A DNA stretch of 64,000 nt from Azospirillum soli (GCF_017876165.1 NZ_JAGINQ010000012.1:62001-126000); one strand, 5' to 3'. Shown: positions 26,015 through 35,253, counted from the first letter of the stretch. Notes: generated from the letters alone by a model not told the origin. Made by a program: numbers and translations.

Positions 26015-28003
26015 TCACACGTCGATGTCGTCCACGCGGACGAACTTGGCGTTTTCCTGGATGAACTGGAAGCGCAGTTCGGGACGGCGGCCCATCAGGC
26101 TTTCGACCAGGGACTTGGTGGTCTCGAACTCTTCCTTCTCCTCCGGGTCGGCGGCGTTGGGGACGACGACGCGGAGCAGGGTGCGCTTGCCCGGATCCAT
26201 GGTGGTGTCGCGCAACTGCGCCGGCATCATCTCGCCGAGGCCCTTGAAGCGGCTGATCTCCACCTTCTTGCCCTTGAACATCTTGTTCATCAGCTCGTCC
26301 TTGTGCGCGTCATCGCGCGCGTAGACGGACTTGGCGCCGTGGCTGATGCGGTAGAGCGGGGGCAGAGCGAGATACAGGTGGCCGTTCTGGATGAGGCCGG
26401 CCATTTCCCGGTAGAAGAAGGTCATCAGCAGCGAGGCGATATGCGCGCCGTCCACGTCCGCGTCGGTCATGATGATGACGCGCTCGTACCGCAGCTTGTC
26501 GCTGGAGAAGTCCTTGCCCGTGCCGCAGCCGAGCGCCTGGGCGAGGTCGTTCAGCTCCTGGTTCGCCTTCATCTTGTCGGTGGAGGCGGAGGCGACGTTC
26601 AGGATCTTGCCGCGCAGGGGCAGGATGGCCTGGGTCTCGCGGTTGCGCGCCTGCTTGGCGGAGCCGCCGGCCGAGTCACCCTCGACCAGGAAGATCTCCG
26701 TGCCCTCCGGCGAATTGCGCGAACAATCCGCGAGCTTGCCCGGCAGGCGCAGGCGGCGGGTCGCGGACTTGCGGCCCAGCTCCTTGGACTGCTTGCGCTT
26801 GGCGCGCTCCTCCGCCTTCTCGATCAGACGTTCGAGCAGGACGTTGCTCGATGCCGGATTGCCGGACAGCCAGTGGTCGAAGTGGTCCTTCACGGCGGAA
26901 TCAACGAGGCGCTGGGCCTCCGCCGTGACCAGCTTCTCCTTGGTCTGGCCCTGGAAGTGCGGCTCGCGGATGAAGACGGACAGGAGGATGCAGGCCTCGC
27001 CCATCACGTCGTCGGCGGTGATCTGGCCGGCGCGCTTGTTGTTGGTCAGCTCGCCATAGCCCTTCAGGCCGCGCGTCAGAGCGGTGCGCAAGCCCGCCTC
27101 GTGCGTGCCGCCCTGAGGCGTGGGCACCGTGTTGCAGTAGGTGTGCGAGAAGCCTTCCTCGTCCTCCGGCCAAGCCACGGCCCATTCCACGCGGCCCTGG
27201 CCGTTGGGAAAGTCCAGCGAGCCCGCGAAGGGGGTGGGGGTCAGCGTCTTGCGGTCCTTCAGCGCGCCGTTCAGGTAATCGAGCAGGCCGCCGGGGAAAT
27301 GCAGCGTCTCGGACGCCGGGGTGGTCGAGTCCGGGGAGAGCAGCGACGGGTCGCAGCTCCAGCGGATTTCCACGCCACGGAACAGGTACGCCTTGGAGCG
27401 CGCCAGCCGGTACAGGCGGTGCGGCTCGAAATGGGCGGCCTCGCCGAAGATCTCGGCGTCGGCGTGGAAGCGGATGGTCGTGCCGCGCCGGTTCACCGCG
27501 CCCTGCTTGGAGAGCGGACCCTGCGGCAAGCCACGGCTGTAGTTCTGGATGAACAGCTGGCGGTCGCGCGCGACCTCCACCGTCAGCCGGTCGGACAGGG
27601 CGTTCACCACCGACAGGCCGACGCCGTGCAGGCCGCCCGAGGTCTGGTAGACCTTGTTGGAGAACTTGCCGCCCGAGTGCAGCGTGGTGAGGATCACCTC
27701 CAGCGCCGACTTGCCGGGGTATTTCGGGTGGTCGTCCACGGGGATGCCGCGCCCGTTGTCGCGCACGGTCACCGTGCCGTCGGCGGCCAGCTCCAGATCG
27801 ATGCGGCTGGCGTGTCCGGCCACCGCCTCGTCCATGGCGTTGTCCAGCACTTCGGCGACGAGGTGGTGCAGCGCCCGGTCGTCGGTGCCGCCGATGTACA
27901 TGCCCGGCCGGCGCCGAACGGGCTCAAGCCCTTCCAGAACCTCGATATCCTGGGCGGAGTAGGTCTCGGCCTTGCGCGCCGTGTTCTCGAAAAGATCGCT
28001 CAT
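26015..28003 (-). CDS. parE: DNA topoisomerase IV subunit B
   Basis: The product has 662 aa from the ATG at 28003 (MSDLFENTARKAETYSAQDI). It is the ATPase subunit of topoisomerase IV, which decatenates daughter chromosomes with ParC. The GHKL ATPase domain shows EVLDNAMDEA, RDNGRGIPVD and SGGLHGVGLSVVNALS. The transducer domain follows, and the TOPRIM domain has EIFLVEGDSAGGSAKQ and IMTDADVDGAHI with the metal-binding acids. Length and the YSAQDIEVLEGLEPVRRRPG start favour ParE over GyrB (about 800 aa). It is divergent from yciA, with 107 bp between the two starts. Confidence 0.97.
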   Translation of the reverse strand: MSDLFENTARKAETYSAQDIEVLEGLEPVRRRPGMYIGGTDDRALHHLVAEVLDNAMDEAVAGHASRIDLELAADGTVTVRDNGRGIPVDDHPKYPGKSALEVILTTLHSGGKFSNKVYQTSGGLHGVGLSVVNALSDRLTVEVARDRQLFIQNYSRGLPQGPLSKQGAVNRRGTTIRFHADAEIFGEAAHFEPHRLYRLARSKAYLFRGVEIRWSCDPSLLSPDSTTPASETLHFPGGLLDYLNGALKDRKTLTPTPFAGSLDFPNGQGRVEWAVAWPEDEEGFSHTYCNTVPTPQGGTHEAGLRTALTRGLKGYGELTNNKRAGQITADDVMGEACILLSVFIREPHFQGQTKEKLVTAEAQRLVDSAVKDHFDHWLSGNPASSNVLLERLIEKAEERAKRKQSKELGRKSATRRLRLPGKLADCSRNSPEGTEIFLVEGDSAGGSAKQARNRETQAILPLRGKILNVASASTDKMKANQELNDLAQALGCGTGKDFSSDKLRYERVIIMTDADVDGAHIASLLMTFFYREMAGLIQNGHLYLALPPLYRISHGAKSVYARDDAHKDELMNKMFKGKKVEISRFKGLGEMMPAQLRDTTMDPGKRTLLRVVVPNAADPEEKEEFETTKSLVESLMGRRPELRFQFIQENAKFVRVDDIDV

Positions 28004-28110
28004 GGCCCCATTTATAGGAATTTCGTCAGGGGTGCGCAAGCGCATGCTGTGGGCCTTATATACCCCGGACACAAGATTTTGGGCTGGGATTTTTCGCCCT
28101 CGGAGGAACC

Positions 28111-28506
28111 ATGAACGACGTCACGCCCAAGGAGCTGAACGCAGGCCCCGCGCTGCGCACCATCGCCATGCCGGCCGACACCAACCCGAACGGCGACATC
28201 TTCGGCGGCTGGCTGCTGGCGCAGATGGATCTTGCCGGGGGCGTGGTCGCCCTGCGACGCGCGGGCGGGCGCGTGGCGACCGTGGGGATCGAGGCGATGA
28301 CCTTCCACAAGCCGGTCATCGTCGGCGATGAGGTGAGCTGCTTCGCTCATGTGGAGAAGGTCGGCCGCACCTCGATCCGCGTGCGGGTGGAAACCTGGGT
28401 GAAGCGGCCGAGGCACGGGGACGAGGCGATCAAGGTGACCGAGGGCGTCTTCACCTACGTCGCTATCGGCGAGGACCGCAAACCGAGGGAGGTTCCGCCG
28501 GAGTGA
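28111..28506 (+). CDS. yciA: Acyl-CoA thioesterase, YciA type
   Basis: The product has 131 aa, a hot-dog fold thioesterase that hydrolyses acyl-CoA to free acid and CoA. The family signature is MPADTNPNGDIFGGWLLAQM with the catalytic Asp region, followed by VATVGIEAMTFHKPVIVGD and VTEGVFTYVAIGEDRKPR. Length matches E. coli YciA (132). A GGAGG Shine-Dalgarno lies 8 bp upstream, and an intrinsic terminator follows. Confidence 0.94.
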   Translation: MNDVTPKELNAGPALRTIAMPADTNPNGDIFGGWLLAQMDLAGGVVALRRAGGRVATVGIEAMTFHKPVIVGDEVSCFAHVEKVGRTSIRVRVETWVKRPRHGDEAIKVTEGVFTYVAIGEDRKPREVPPE

Positions 28507-28516
28507 CGGCGGAGAA

Positions 28517-28545
28517 GGGGCGGGCGTCGCGCCCAGCCCCTTTTT
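28517..28545 (+). terminator. Rho-independent terminator after yciA
   Basis: The stem GGGGC-GGGCG pairs with CGCCC-(A)-GCCCC, with one bulged A and a 3-nt loop, followed directly by TTTTT. It starts 10 bases after the yciA stop. A converging gene begins its 3' end at 28553. Confidence 0.85.
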
Positions 28546-28552
28546 GACGCGG

Positions 28553-28831
28553 TTACTGGCTGCCGGTGCTGCCACCGCCGCCGGCTGCACCGCCGGAGGT
28601 CGCGCCGCCCGGCGCAGTGCCACTGGGGGCCGGGGTGGCGGAAGGCGCGGTGCCGGGCACGCCGGAGGCGTTCTGGCCAGGGGTGCCGGCCGGTGGCGGC
28701 GGGGTGGTCTGCGGCCGTTCGGCCGTGGAGGTCGCGCCGGGGTTGCTGTTGTTCTGGGCCGTCTGGTCATCGCACGCGGCCACACCAAGCAGAAGCGCCG
28801 GCAGGGCGGCGAGCCATAGCTTGCTTCGCAT
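28553..28831 (-). CDS. Small Pro/Gly/Ala-rich lipoprotein
   Basis: The product has 92 aa from the ATG at 28831, with GGGAGA upstream. A lipoprotein signal peptide (SKLWLAALPALLLGVAAC) is followed by a wholly low-complexity mature chain rich in Pro, Gly, Ala, Thr and Ser, ending GGAAGGGGSTGSQ. No folded domain is evident; it may act as a flexible envelope spacer. I recognise no family. Confidence 0.65.
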   Translation of the reverse strand: MRSKLWLAALPALLLGVAACDDQTAQNNSNPGATSTAERPQTTPPPPAGTPGQNASGVPGTAPSATPAPSGTAPGGATSGGAAGGGGSTGSQ

Positions 28832-29084
28832 GGAGTTTCTCCCTTCCATGTTACGCATCCGCGACCACGGGCCTGTGGGCGCGGCAGTGCCCCCCTTAAC
28901 ACACGTTCGTCGCGACACATTCCATCCGTTGGGGCACAATTATGCGGAATGCCCAATGGGTGGGGCGGGGCTGAAAACCGGCGGGTCCTATGACGGTGTG
29001 CCCCGAAAACCTCGAGTCGCCGGCCTCTTTTCGAATGCCTCTTTTTCGTTTGACCGAAGGGATCCCCTGTGATTCCATCGCGCC

Positions 29085-29474
29085 ATGACGATGCTCACAA
29101 ACCTCACCGACTCGTTGAAACGCGCCGCAAAAAGCGCCCTGCGCCAAGCCATCGGCCCGGCCATCGGGGCGTGTGTGGTTGCTTATTTCGTCTATTATGC
29201 CGTGCAGGGCGATCGTGGCCTGATCTCCATGAAGCATCTTCAGGGCGAGATTGTGACCGCCGAGACGGTGTTGAGCCAGGTGAAGGCGGAACGTGAGCGC
29301 ATGGATCGGCGCGCCCAACTGATGCGCGGCGACCATCTGGACCCCGACATGCTGGACGAGCGCGCGCGCCAGATGCTGAACCTTTCGGGGCAGCGGGACG
29401 TCATCATCGCGTTGCCGCCGGTGTATGAGCACGATGATCCTAGCGCTGAGAAGCAGTCCAAATCAGTGAATTAA
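29085..29474 (+). CDS. ftsB: Septum formation initiator family protein (FtsB/DivIC-like)
   Basis: The product has 129 aa with a short cytoplasmic N-terminus, one transmembrane helix (AIGACVVAYFVYYAVQGDRG) and a coiled coil (KHLQGEIVTAETVLSQVKAE) ending with the conserved DPDMLDERARQMLNL patch. FtsB links FtsL and FtsQ in the divisome. The position just upstream of pdhA is common in alphaproteobacteria (eno-ftsB-pdhA); eno is not here. ATGs at 29085 and 29091 are both possible starts. Confidence 0.88.
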   Translation: MTMLTNLTDSLKRAAKSALRQAIGPAIGACVVAYFVYYAVQGDRGLISMKHLQGEIVTAETVLSQVKAERERMDRRAQLMRGDHLDPDMLDERARQMLNLSGQRDVIIALPPVYEHDDPSAEKQSKSVN

Positions 29475-29489
29475 CCGAAAGCCGGTTAA
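29471..29489. repeat. Inverted repeat over the ftsB stop codon
   Basis: TTAACCG-AAAGC-CGGTTAA: perfect 7-bp arms with a 5-nt spacer. The left arm contains the ftsB TAA. It lies about 30 bp upstream of the proposed pdh promoter, so it could be an operator or a weak 3' hairpin. Confidence 0.45.
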
Positions 29490-29518
29490 CGGCCAAATTC
29501 GCTATAAAAAACAAGCAT

Positions 29519-29547
29519 TTGCGCAGATCGCGCCGGTCGTGTACTGT
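29519..29547 (+). promoter_or_regulatory. Possible sigma70-type promoter of the pdh operon
   Basis: TTGCGC (29519-29524), a 17-bp spacer and TACTGT (29542-29547), about 100 bp upstream of the pdhA ATG. Found by eye only; spacing is ideal, hexamers are partial matches. Confidence 0.35.
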
Positions 29548-29646
29548 GCGCGCCATATCCGCTTCCGGTGCGAGGGGATATTCTCTCGTAACGTGTCGCC
29601 GCGCCGGCTGTTCGCATGCCGTCGCCGCTTGAACCTGGGAGGAAAC

Positions 29647-30663
29647 ATGGCCGCGTCACGACGCCGTCCGAAGGCGCAGACGGACTCCGCTCCGAAGCAG
29701 GCCGCTTCGGCCGAGGAACTGCTCAAGTACTACCGCGAGATGCTGCTGATCCGCCGCTTCGAGGAGAAGGCGGGCCAACTGTACGGCATGGGCCTGATCG
29801 GCGGCTTCTGCCACCTCTACATCGGCCAGGAGGCCGTGGTGGTGGGCGTGCAGGCCGCCCTGAAGGAGGGCGATGACGTCATCACCAGCTATCGCGACCA
29901 TGGCCACATGCTGGCCTGCGGCATGGACGCCAAGGGCGTGATGGCCGAGCTGACCGGCCGCCGGGGAGGCTACTCCAAGGGCAAGGGCGGCTCAATGCAC
30001 ATGTTCAGCCGCGAGAAGAACTTCTACGGCGGCCACGGCATCGTCGGCGCCCAGGTGCCGATCGGCACCGGCCTCGCCTTCGCGCACAAGTACAACAAGG
30101 ACGACGGTCTGTCGGCCGTGTATTGCGGCGACGGCGCCATCAACCAGGGTCAGGTTTACGAGAGCTTCAACATGGCGGCGCTGTGGAAGCTGCCGGTGCT
30201 CTACGTGATCGAGAACAACAAGTACGCCATGGGCACCTCGCAGGAGCGCGCCGCCGCCGGCGAGCTGTTCCAGCGCGGCTCGGCCTACGGCATTCCGGGC
30301 GTCCAGGTCAACGGTATGGACGTGCAGGAGGTCCGCGCCGCCGCCGACCAGTGGGTGGAGTACATCCGCGCCGGCAACGGCCCGGTCATCCTGGAGATGA
30401 AGACCTACCGCTATCGCGGCCATTCCATGTCGGACCCGGCCAAGTACCGGACCAAGGAAGAGGTCGAGAAGATGCGGAGCGAGTCCGATCCGATCGACAA
30501 GCTGAAGAAGGTCATGCTCGACGGCGCCTTCGTGACGGAGGACCAGCTGAAGGAGATCGACCGCGAGGTGAAGGCCATCGTGACCGAATCCGCGGAGTTC
30601 GCCCAGCAGAGCCCCGAGCCCGATCCTTCGGAGCTGTGGACCGACGTTCTGGTCGAAGCCTGA
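29647..30663 (+). CDS. pdhA: Pyruvate dehydrogenase E1 component, alpha subunit
   Basis: The product has 338 aa from the ATG at 29647, which follows GGGAGG at optimal distance; in-frame upstream codons are not family-like. E1-alpha decarboxylates pyruvate with thiamine diphosphate as half of the alpha2beta2 E1. The thiamine diphosphate motif runs from GDGAINQGQVYESFNMAA to IENN. The conserved phosphorylation-loop-like YRYRGHSMSDPAKYRTKEE is present, as is SMHMFSREKNFYGGHGIVG. It is the first gene of pdhA-pdhB-pdhC-(cm)-lpdA. A stem-loop lies between it and pdhB. Confidence 0.97.
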   Translation: MAASRRRPKAQTDSAPKQAASAEELLKYYREMLLIRRFEEKAGQLYGMGLIGGFCHLYIGQEAVVVGVQAALKEGDDVITSYRDHGHMLACGMDAKGVMAELTGRRGGYSKGKGGSMHMFSREKNFYGGHGIVGAQVPIGTGLAFAHKYNKDDGLSAVYCGDGAINQGQVYESFNMAALWKLPVLYVIENNKYAMGTSQERAAAGELFQRGSAYGIPGVQVNGMDVQEVRAAADQWVEYIRAGNGPVILEMKTYRYRGHSMSDPAKYRTKEEVEKMRSESDPIDKLKKVMLDGAFVTEDQLKEIDREVKAIVTESAEFAQQSPEPDPSELWTDVLVEA

Positions 30664-30694
30664 CGACAACGCATAAGCGGGAGCGGCGTCAAGG

Positions 30695-30728
30695 CCGGGC
30701 TTCGAACTTTCCAACGTTCGAACGCCGG
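30695..30728 (+). repeat. Stem-loop in the pdhA-pdhB intercistronic gap
   Basis: CCGGGCTTCGAAC (30695-30707) and GTTCGAACGCCGG (30716-30728) pair over 11 of 13 positions, with a perfect 7-bp inner part and an 8-nt loop. It sits in the 94-bp gap between two genes of one operon, where it could affect mRNA processing, stability or the E1-alpha to E1-beta ratio. Confidence 0.6.
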
Positions 30729-30757
30729 AGGACCTGCGCGCCGCCGGAGGTTGAGGA

Positions 30758-32155
30758 ATGCCGATCGAAGTGCTGATGCCGGCGCTGTCGCCCACCATGA
30801 CCGAGGGCAAGCTGGCGAAATGGGTCAAGAAAGAGGGTGACGAGGTCAAGTCCGGCGACGTGCTCGCCGAGATCGAGACCGACAAGGCGACCATGGAGGT
30901 CGAGGCGGTGGACGAAGGCCGCCTCGGCAAGATCCTGGTGGCCGAGGGCACCGAGAACGTGGCCGTGAACACCCCCATCGCCGTGATCCTGGGCGATGGC
31001 GAGGACGCCACGACCAACCTGTCGAACATCGAGGAGTCGTCGCCGAAGACCGCCGCCCAGCCGGTGATCAAGGACAGCGGCCAGCGCCCCGACGCCACGA
31101 TGCCGACCGGCCCGTCCAAGGGCCCCGCCGCCGCTCCGCCGGCCTCGGACGAGGACAAGTTCTTCGACAAGACGGTCAAGAAGACCGTTCGCGAGGCACT
31201 GCGCGACGCCATGGCCGAGGAGATGCGCCGCGATCCGACCGTCTTCCTGATGGGCGAGGAAGTCGCGCAGTACCAAGGCGCCTACAAGGTCTCGCAGAAC
31301 CTGCTGCAGGAATTCGGCCCGGACCGCGTCATCGACACGCCGATCACCGAGTACGGCTTCGCCGGCCTGGGCGTCGGCGCCGCCTTCAAGGGCCTGCGCC
31401 CGATCGTCGAGTTCATGACGTTCAACTTCGCCATGCAGGCGATCGACCACATCGTGAATTCCGCCGCCAAGACGCTGTACATGTCCGGCGGCCAGATGGG
31501 CTGCCCCATCGTGTTCCGCGGTCCGAACGGCGCCGCCGCCCGCGTGGCCGCCCAGCACAGCCAGGACTTTACGCCCTGGTACGCCAGCGTTCCGGGCCTG
31601 AAGGTCGTCGCGCCCTATTCGGCCTCTGACTTCAAGGGCCTGATGAAGGCGGCGATCCGCGATCCGAACCCGGTCATCTTCCTGGAGAACGAGATCCTCT
31701 ACGGCCAGAGCTTCGAGGTGCCGGAGAGCGAGGACTTCATCGTTCCCATCGGCCGCGCCAAGATCCGCCGCGCCGGCACCGACGTGACGATCACCGCGCA
31801 TTCGCTGATGGTCTCCTACGCGCTCGCCGCCGCCGAACTTCTGGAGAAGGAAGGCATCAGCGCCGAGGTCATCGACCTGCGCACGATCCGTCCGCTCGAC
31901 ACCGAGACCGTCGTCAACTCGGTCAAGAAGACCAACCGTCTGGTGACCGTGGAAGAGGCGTGGCCGACCTGCAGCATCGGGTCCGAGCTGTCGGCGCTGA
32001 TGATGGAGCACGCCTTCGACTACCTCGACGCGCCGGTGATCCGCGTGAACGGCCTCGACGTGCCGATGCCCTACGCGGCGAACCTGGAAAAGCTGGTCCT
32101 GCCGTCGCCGGAGCGTATCGCCGACGCGGCGAAAAAAGCCTGCTACCGCGCGTGA
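30758..32155 (+). CDS. pdhB: Pyruvate dehydrogenase E1 component, beta subunit, with N-terminal lipoyl domain
   Basis: The product has 465 aa. Residues 1-80 are a biotinyl/lipoyl domain with the lipoylated Lys in [11 protein letters not shown]. About 80-140 is a Pro/Ala linker. About 145-465 is the transketolase-like beta subunit ([55 protein letters not shown]). A lipoyl domain on E1-beta is a known alphaproteobacterial feature and gives the complex extra swinging arms. The lipoyl-coding DNA is nearly identical to that of pdhC. It starts after AGGTTGAGGA and ends 13 bp before pdhC. Confidence 0.97.
   Translation: MPIEVLMPALSPTMTEGKLAKWVKKEGDEVKSGDVLAEIETDKATMEVEAVDEGRLGKILVAEGTENVAVNTPIAVILGDGEDATTNLSNIEESSPKTAAQPVIKDSGQRPDATMPTGPSKGPAAAPPASDEDKFFDKTVKKTVREALRDAMAEEMRRDPTVFLMGEEVAQYQGAYKVSQNLLQEFGPDRVIDTPITEYGFAGLGVGAAFKGLRPIVEFMTFNFAMQAIDHIVNSAAKTLYMSGGQMGCPIVFRGPNGAAARVAAQHSQDFTPWYASVPGLKVVAPYSASDFKGLMKAAIRDPNPVIFLENEILYGQSFEVPESEDFIVPIGRAKIRRAGTDVTITAHSLMVSYALAAAELLEKEGISAEVIDLRTIRPLDTETVVNSVKKTNRLVTVEEAWPTCSIGSELSALMMEHAFDYLDAPVIRVNGLDVPMPYAANLEKLVLPSPERIADAAKKACYRA
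30842..30936 (+). repeat. Direct repeat, copy 1 (lipoyl-domain coding)
   Basis: This 95-bp stretch of pdhB matches 32253-32347 of pdhC at 93 of 95 positions by eye. It encodes the centre of the lipoyl domain, including the lipoylated lysine. Such identity at synonymous sites suggests recent duplication or gene conversion. Confidence 0.9.
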
Positions 32156-32168
32156 GGAGGGCGAGCCC

Positions 32169-33530
32169 ATGACCATTCAGATCCTGATGCCCGCCCTCTC
32201 GCCGACCATGACCGAGGGCAACCTCGCGAAGTGGCTGAAGAAGGAAGGCGATGAGGTCAAGTCCGGCGACGTGCTCGCCGAGATCGAGACCGACAAGGCG
32301 ACCATGGAAGTCGAGGCGGTGGACGAAGGCCGCATCGGCAAGATCCTCATCCAGGGCGGGACCCAGGGCGTGGCGGTGAACACCCCCATCGCCATCCTGC
32401 TGGAAGAGGGTGAGGACGCCAGCGCGCTGGACAAGGCGGCGGCTCCGGCCCCCGCCCCGGCGACTGCTGGCACCGGCGGCTACGGCAGCCAGGGTGCGGG
32501 CGCCCCGCCGGCCGATCAGGCCGTGGCGCCGAAGGCCGCTGCTCCGGCAGCGGCCCCGGCCCAGGCCCCGGCCCATGGTGGCGGAAACCGCGTGTTCGCC
32601 AGCCCGTTGGCCCGTCGTCTGGCCGAACAGGCGGGAATTGACTTGAATGCGGTTAAGGGCTCCGGCCCGAACGGCCGCATCGTCAAGGCCGACATCGAAG
32701 CCGCCACGGCCGGCGGCGGCGCGCGTCCGGCGGCCCAGCCGTCCGCGGCGCCCGCTCCCGCCGCCGCTCCGGCCCCGGCTGCCGCCGCTCCGGCGGCGAA
32801 GGCTCCGGTCGGCGTGGACGCCAAGGACCTGTCGGACAAGCTCGGCATGGCCTACCAGCCGGTGCCGAACACGACCATGCGCAAGACCATCGCGCGCCGC
32901 CTGACCGAGGCCAAGCAGACGGTCCCGCATTTCTACCTGACCATCGACTGCCAGCTCGACGCGCTGCTGAAGGTCCGTTCCGACCTGAACAGCCGCTCGG
33001 ACGCGTACAAGCTGTCGGTCAACGACTTCGTCATCCGCGCGGTGGCCCTGGCTCTCAGGAAGGTGCCCGCCGCCAACGCCGCGTGGTCGGACGAGGCGAT
33101 CCTCCAGTACGAACACGCCGACGTTTCCGTGGCGGTCGCCACGCCGACGGGTCTGATCACGCCGATTATCAAGAAGGCGGAAGGCAAGGGGCTGGCCCAG
33201 ATCTCCAACGAGATGAAGGACCTCGCCAAGCGCGCCCGCGACGGCAAGCTGAAGCCCGAGGAGTTCCAGGGCGGCACCTTCTCCGTCTCCAACCTCGGCA
33301 TGTTCGGGGTGCGCGAGTTCGCGGCCATCATCAACCCGCCGCAGGGCTGCATCCTGGCGGTGGGTGCGGGTGAGCAGCGGCCCATCGTGAAGGACGGCGC
33401 GCTCGCCATCGCCACGATGATGAGCTGCACGCTGTCGGTCGACCACCGCGTGGTGGACGGCGCGGTCGGCGCGGAGTTCCTGGCGGCCTTCAAGAAGCTC
33501 GTCGAAGACCCGCTGAGCATGCTGCTGTGA
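32169..33530 (+). CDS. pdhC: Pyruvate dehydrogenase E2, dihydrolipoamide acetyltransferase
   Basis: The product has 453 aa. Domains: one lipoyl domain (1-80, Lys in [11 protein letters not shown]), an Ala/Pro linker, a peripheral subunit-binding domain (about 140-175, [20 protein letters not shown]), a second Ala/Pro linker, then the catalytic acetyltransferase domain (about 225-453) with [20 protein letters not shown] and the active site region [10 protein letters not shown] (His and Asp). E2 forms the core of the complex and transfers acetyl groups to CoA. It is 13 bp after pdhB and 19 bp before the chorismate-mutase gene. Confidence 0.97.
   Translation: MTIQILMPALSPTMTEGNLAKWLKKEGDEVKSGDVLAEIETDKATMEVEAVDEGRIGKILIQGGTQGVAVNTPIAILLEEGEDASALDKAAAPAPAPATAGTGGYGSQGAGAPPADQAVAPKAAAPAAAPAQAPAHGGGNRVFASPLARRLAEQAGIDLNAVKGSGPNGRIVKADIEAATAGGGARPAAQPSAAPAPAAAPAPAAAAPAAKAPVGVDAKDLSDKLGMAYQPVPNTTMRKTIARRLTEAKQTVPHFYLTIDCQLDALLKVRSDLNSRSDAYKLSVNDFVIRAVALALRKVPAANAAWSDEAILQYEHADVSVAVATPTGLITPIIKKAEGKGLAQISNEMKDLAKRARDGKLKPEEFQGGTFSVSNLGMFGVREFAAIINPPQGCILAVGAGEQRPIVKDGALAIATMMSCTLSVDHRVVDGAVGAEFLAAFKKLVEDPLSMLL
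32253..32347 (+). repeat. Direct repeat, copy 2 (lipoyl-domain coding)
   Basis: The pdhC partner of the 95-bp repeat at 30842-30936, differing at two positions by eye. Confidence 0.9.
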
Positions 33531-33549
33531 GCAAAACGAGGATCGGATC

Positions 33550-33834
33550 ATGAGTGCCAGCCTCTCGCCCCTTCGCGAGGAAATCGACGCCCTGGACACC
33601 CAGATCGTCGAACTGCTCGCGCGGCGCTTCGCCGTCGTGCGGCGGGTCGCCGTCGTGAAGAAGGCCGAGGGGCTGCCCTCGGTCCTGCCCGACCGCATCG
33701 CGGCCGTCAAGGAACGCGCGGCGGCGATGGGGCAGGCCAAGGGGCTCGACCCGGACTTCGTTTCCAACCTCTACCAGATGATCATCGACGAGGCCTGCCG
33801 GCTGGAAGAGAAGCACTTCGCCAGCGCGCCTTGA
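33550..33834 (+). CDS. Chorismate mutase family (AroQ-type) protein inside the pdh operon
   Basis: The product has 94 aa, all helical, matching the three-helix AroQ fold: LREEIDALDTQIVELLARRF (helix 1, with the Arg pair), VAVVKKAEGLP (catalytic Lys), LPDRIAAVKERAAAMGQAKG, then LDPDFVSNLYQMIIDEACRL. Compared with E. coli chorismate mutase by eye, Arg11, Arg28, Lys39, Asp48 and Arg51 equivalents are present, but the Glu52 position appears to be Ile and Gln88 appears to be Glu. Activity on chorismate, or isochorismate lyase activity, is therefore not certain. It sits 19 bp after pdhC and 21 bp before lpdA, so it must be co-transcribed with them, an odd place for an aromatic pathway enzyme. Confidence 0.85.
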   Translation: MSASLSPLREEIDALDTQIVELLARRFAVVRRVAVVKKAEGLPSVLPDRIAAVKERAAAMGQAKGLDPDFVSNLYQMIIDEACRLEEKHFASAP

Positions 33835-33855
33835 TCTTGAAGGGAGGATAACCCT

Positions 33856-35253
33856 TTGGCCGACAACAACTTCGACGTTATCGTCATCGGCGGCGGTCCG
33901 GGCGGTTACGTCGCCGCGATCCGCGCCGCGCAGCTGGGCCAGAAGACGGCCGTCGTGGAACGCGAACACCTGGGCGGCATCTGCCTGAACTGGGGCTGCA
34001 TCCCGACCAAGGCGCTGCTGCGCTCGGCGGAGGTGCTGCACCTCGCCAAGCACGCCGCCGACTACGGCCTCGTCATCAAGGAAGCCTCGTTCGACCTGGA
34101 CAAGGTCGTGCAGCGCTCGCGCAAGGTCGCCAACCAGCTGAACGGCGGCGTCCGGCATCTGCTGAAGAAGAACAAGGTCACGGTCATTGAGGGCGAGGCC
34201 ACGCTGGCCGGCAAGGGCCAGGTGGCGGTGACCAAGGACGGCGCCGCCGTCGGCACCTACAGCGCCAAGAACATCGTCATCGCCACCGGCGCCCGCGCCC
34301 GCACCCTGCCGGGTCTGGAGGATGACGGCAAGCTGGTGTGGACCTACCGGAAGGCGATGACGCCGGACACCATGCCGAAGTCGCTGCTGGTCATCGGCTC
34401 CGGCGCCATCGGCATCGAGTTCGCCAGCTTCTACAACGCACTCGGCGCCAAGGTCACGGTGGTCGAGGTGATGGACCGCATCCTGCCAGCCGAGGACGAG
34501 GAAATCTCCGCCTTCGCCCGCAAGCAGTTCGAAAAGCAGGGGATGCGCATCATCACCGGCGCCAAGGCCGGCAACCTGCGCAAGACCGACAACAGCGTGA
34601 CGGTGGCGGTCGAGGCCAACGGCAAGACCGAGGACATCACGGTCGACCGCGTCATCCTGGCGGTGGGCATCTCCCCCAACACAGAGAAGCTCGGCCTGGA
34701 AAACACCAAGGTGAAGACCGACCGGGGCCACATCCAGACCAACCAGTGGTGCCAGACGGACGAGCCGGGCGTCTACGCCATCGGCGACGTGACCGGCGCG
34801 CCGTGGCTCGCCCACAAAGCCAGCCACGAGGGCGTGATTGTCGCCGAGCACATCGCCGGCAAGCACCCGCACGCGCTGGATGTGCGCAACATCCCGGGCT
34901 GCACCTACTCGCACCCGCAGGTGGCGTCGGTCGGCCTGACGGAGAAGAAGGCCAAGGACGCCGGCTACGAGGTCCGCGTCGGCCGCTTCCCGTTCGTCGG
35001 CAACGGCAAGGCCATCGCTCTGGGCGAGCCGGACGGCATGGTGAAGACGGTGTTCGACGCCAAGACCGGCGAGCTGCTGGGCGCGCACATGGTCGGCGCC
35101 GAGGTGACGGAGCTGATTCAGGGTTACGGCATCGCCAAGACCATGGAGACGACCGAGCAGGAGCTGATGCAGACGGTGTTCCCGCACCCGACCCTGTCGG
35201 AGATGATGCACGAGTCCGTCCTTGATGCCTATGGCCGGGCGATCCACTTCTAG
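33856..35253 (+). CDS. lpdA: Dihydrolipoamide dehydrogenase (E3)
   Basis: The product has 465 aa from a TTG start, set by GGGAGG about 8 bp upstream and by the family N-terminus (ADNNFDVIVIGGGPGGYVAA). E3 reoxidises dihydrolipoamide using FAD and NAD+. The FAD motif GGGPGG, redox disulfide GGICLNWGCIPTK, NAD motif VIGSGAIGIEFASFY and the C-terminal His-Glu pair in FPHPTLSEMMHES are all present. Last gene of the pdh cluster. Confidence 0.97.
   Translation: MADNNFDVIVIGGGPGGYVAAIRAAQLGQKTAVVEREHLGGICLNWGCIPTKALLRSAEVLHLAKHAADYGLVIKEASFDLDKVVQRSRKVANQLNGGVRHLLKKNKVTVIEGEATLAGKGQVAVTKDGAAVGTYSAKNIVIATGARARTLPGLEDDGKLVWTYRKAMTPDTMPKSLLVIGSGAIGIEFASFYNALGAKVTVVEVMDRILPAEDEEISAFARKQFEKQGMRIITGAKAGNLRKTDNSVTVAVEANGKTEDITVDRVILAVGISPNTEKLGLENTKVKTDRGHIQTNQWCQTDEPGVYAIGDVTGAPWLAHKASHEGVIVAEHIAGKHPHALDVRNIPGCTYSHPQVASVGLTEKKAKDAGYEVRVGRFPFVGNGKAIALGEPDGMVKTVFDAKTGELLGAHMVGAEVTELIQGYGIAKTMETTEQELMQTVFPHPTLSEMMHESVLDAYGRAIHF

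Noticed and set aside
26006..28114. 702-codon open frame opposite parE
   Set aside because: Antisense shadow; parE on the other strand has all family motifs.
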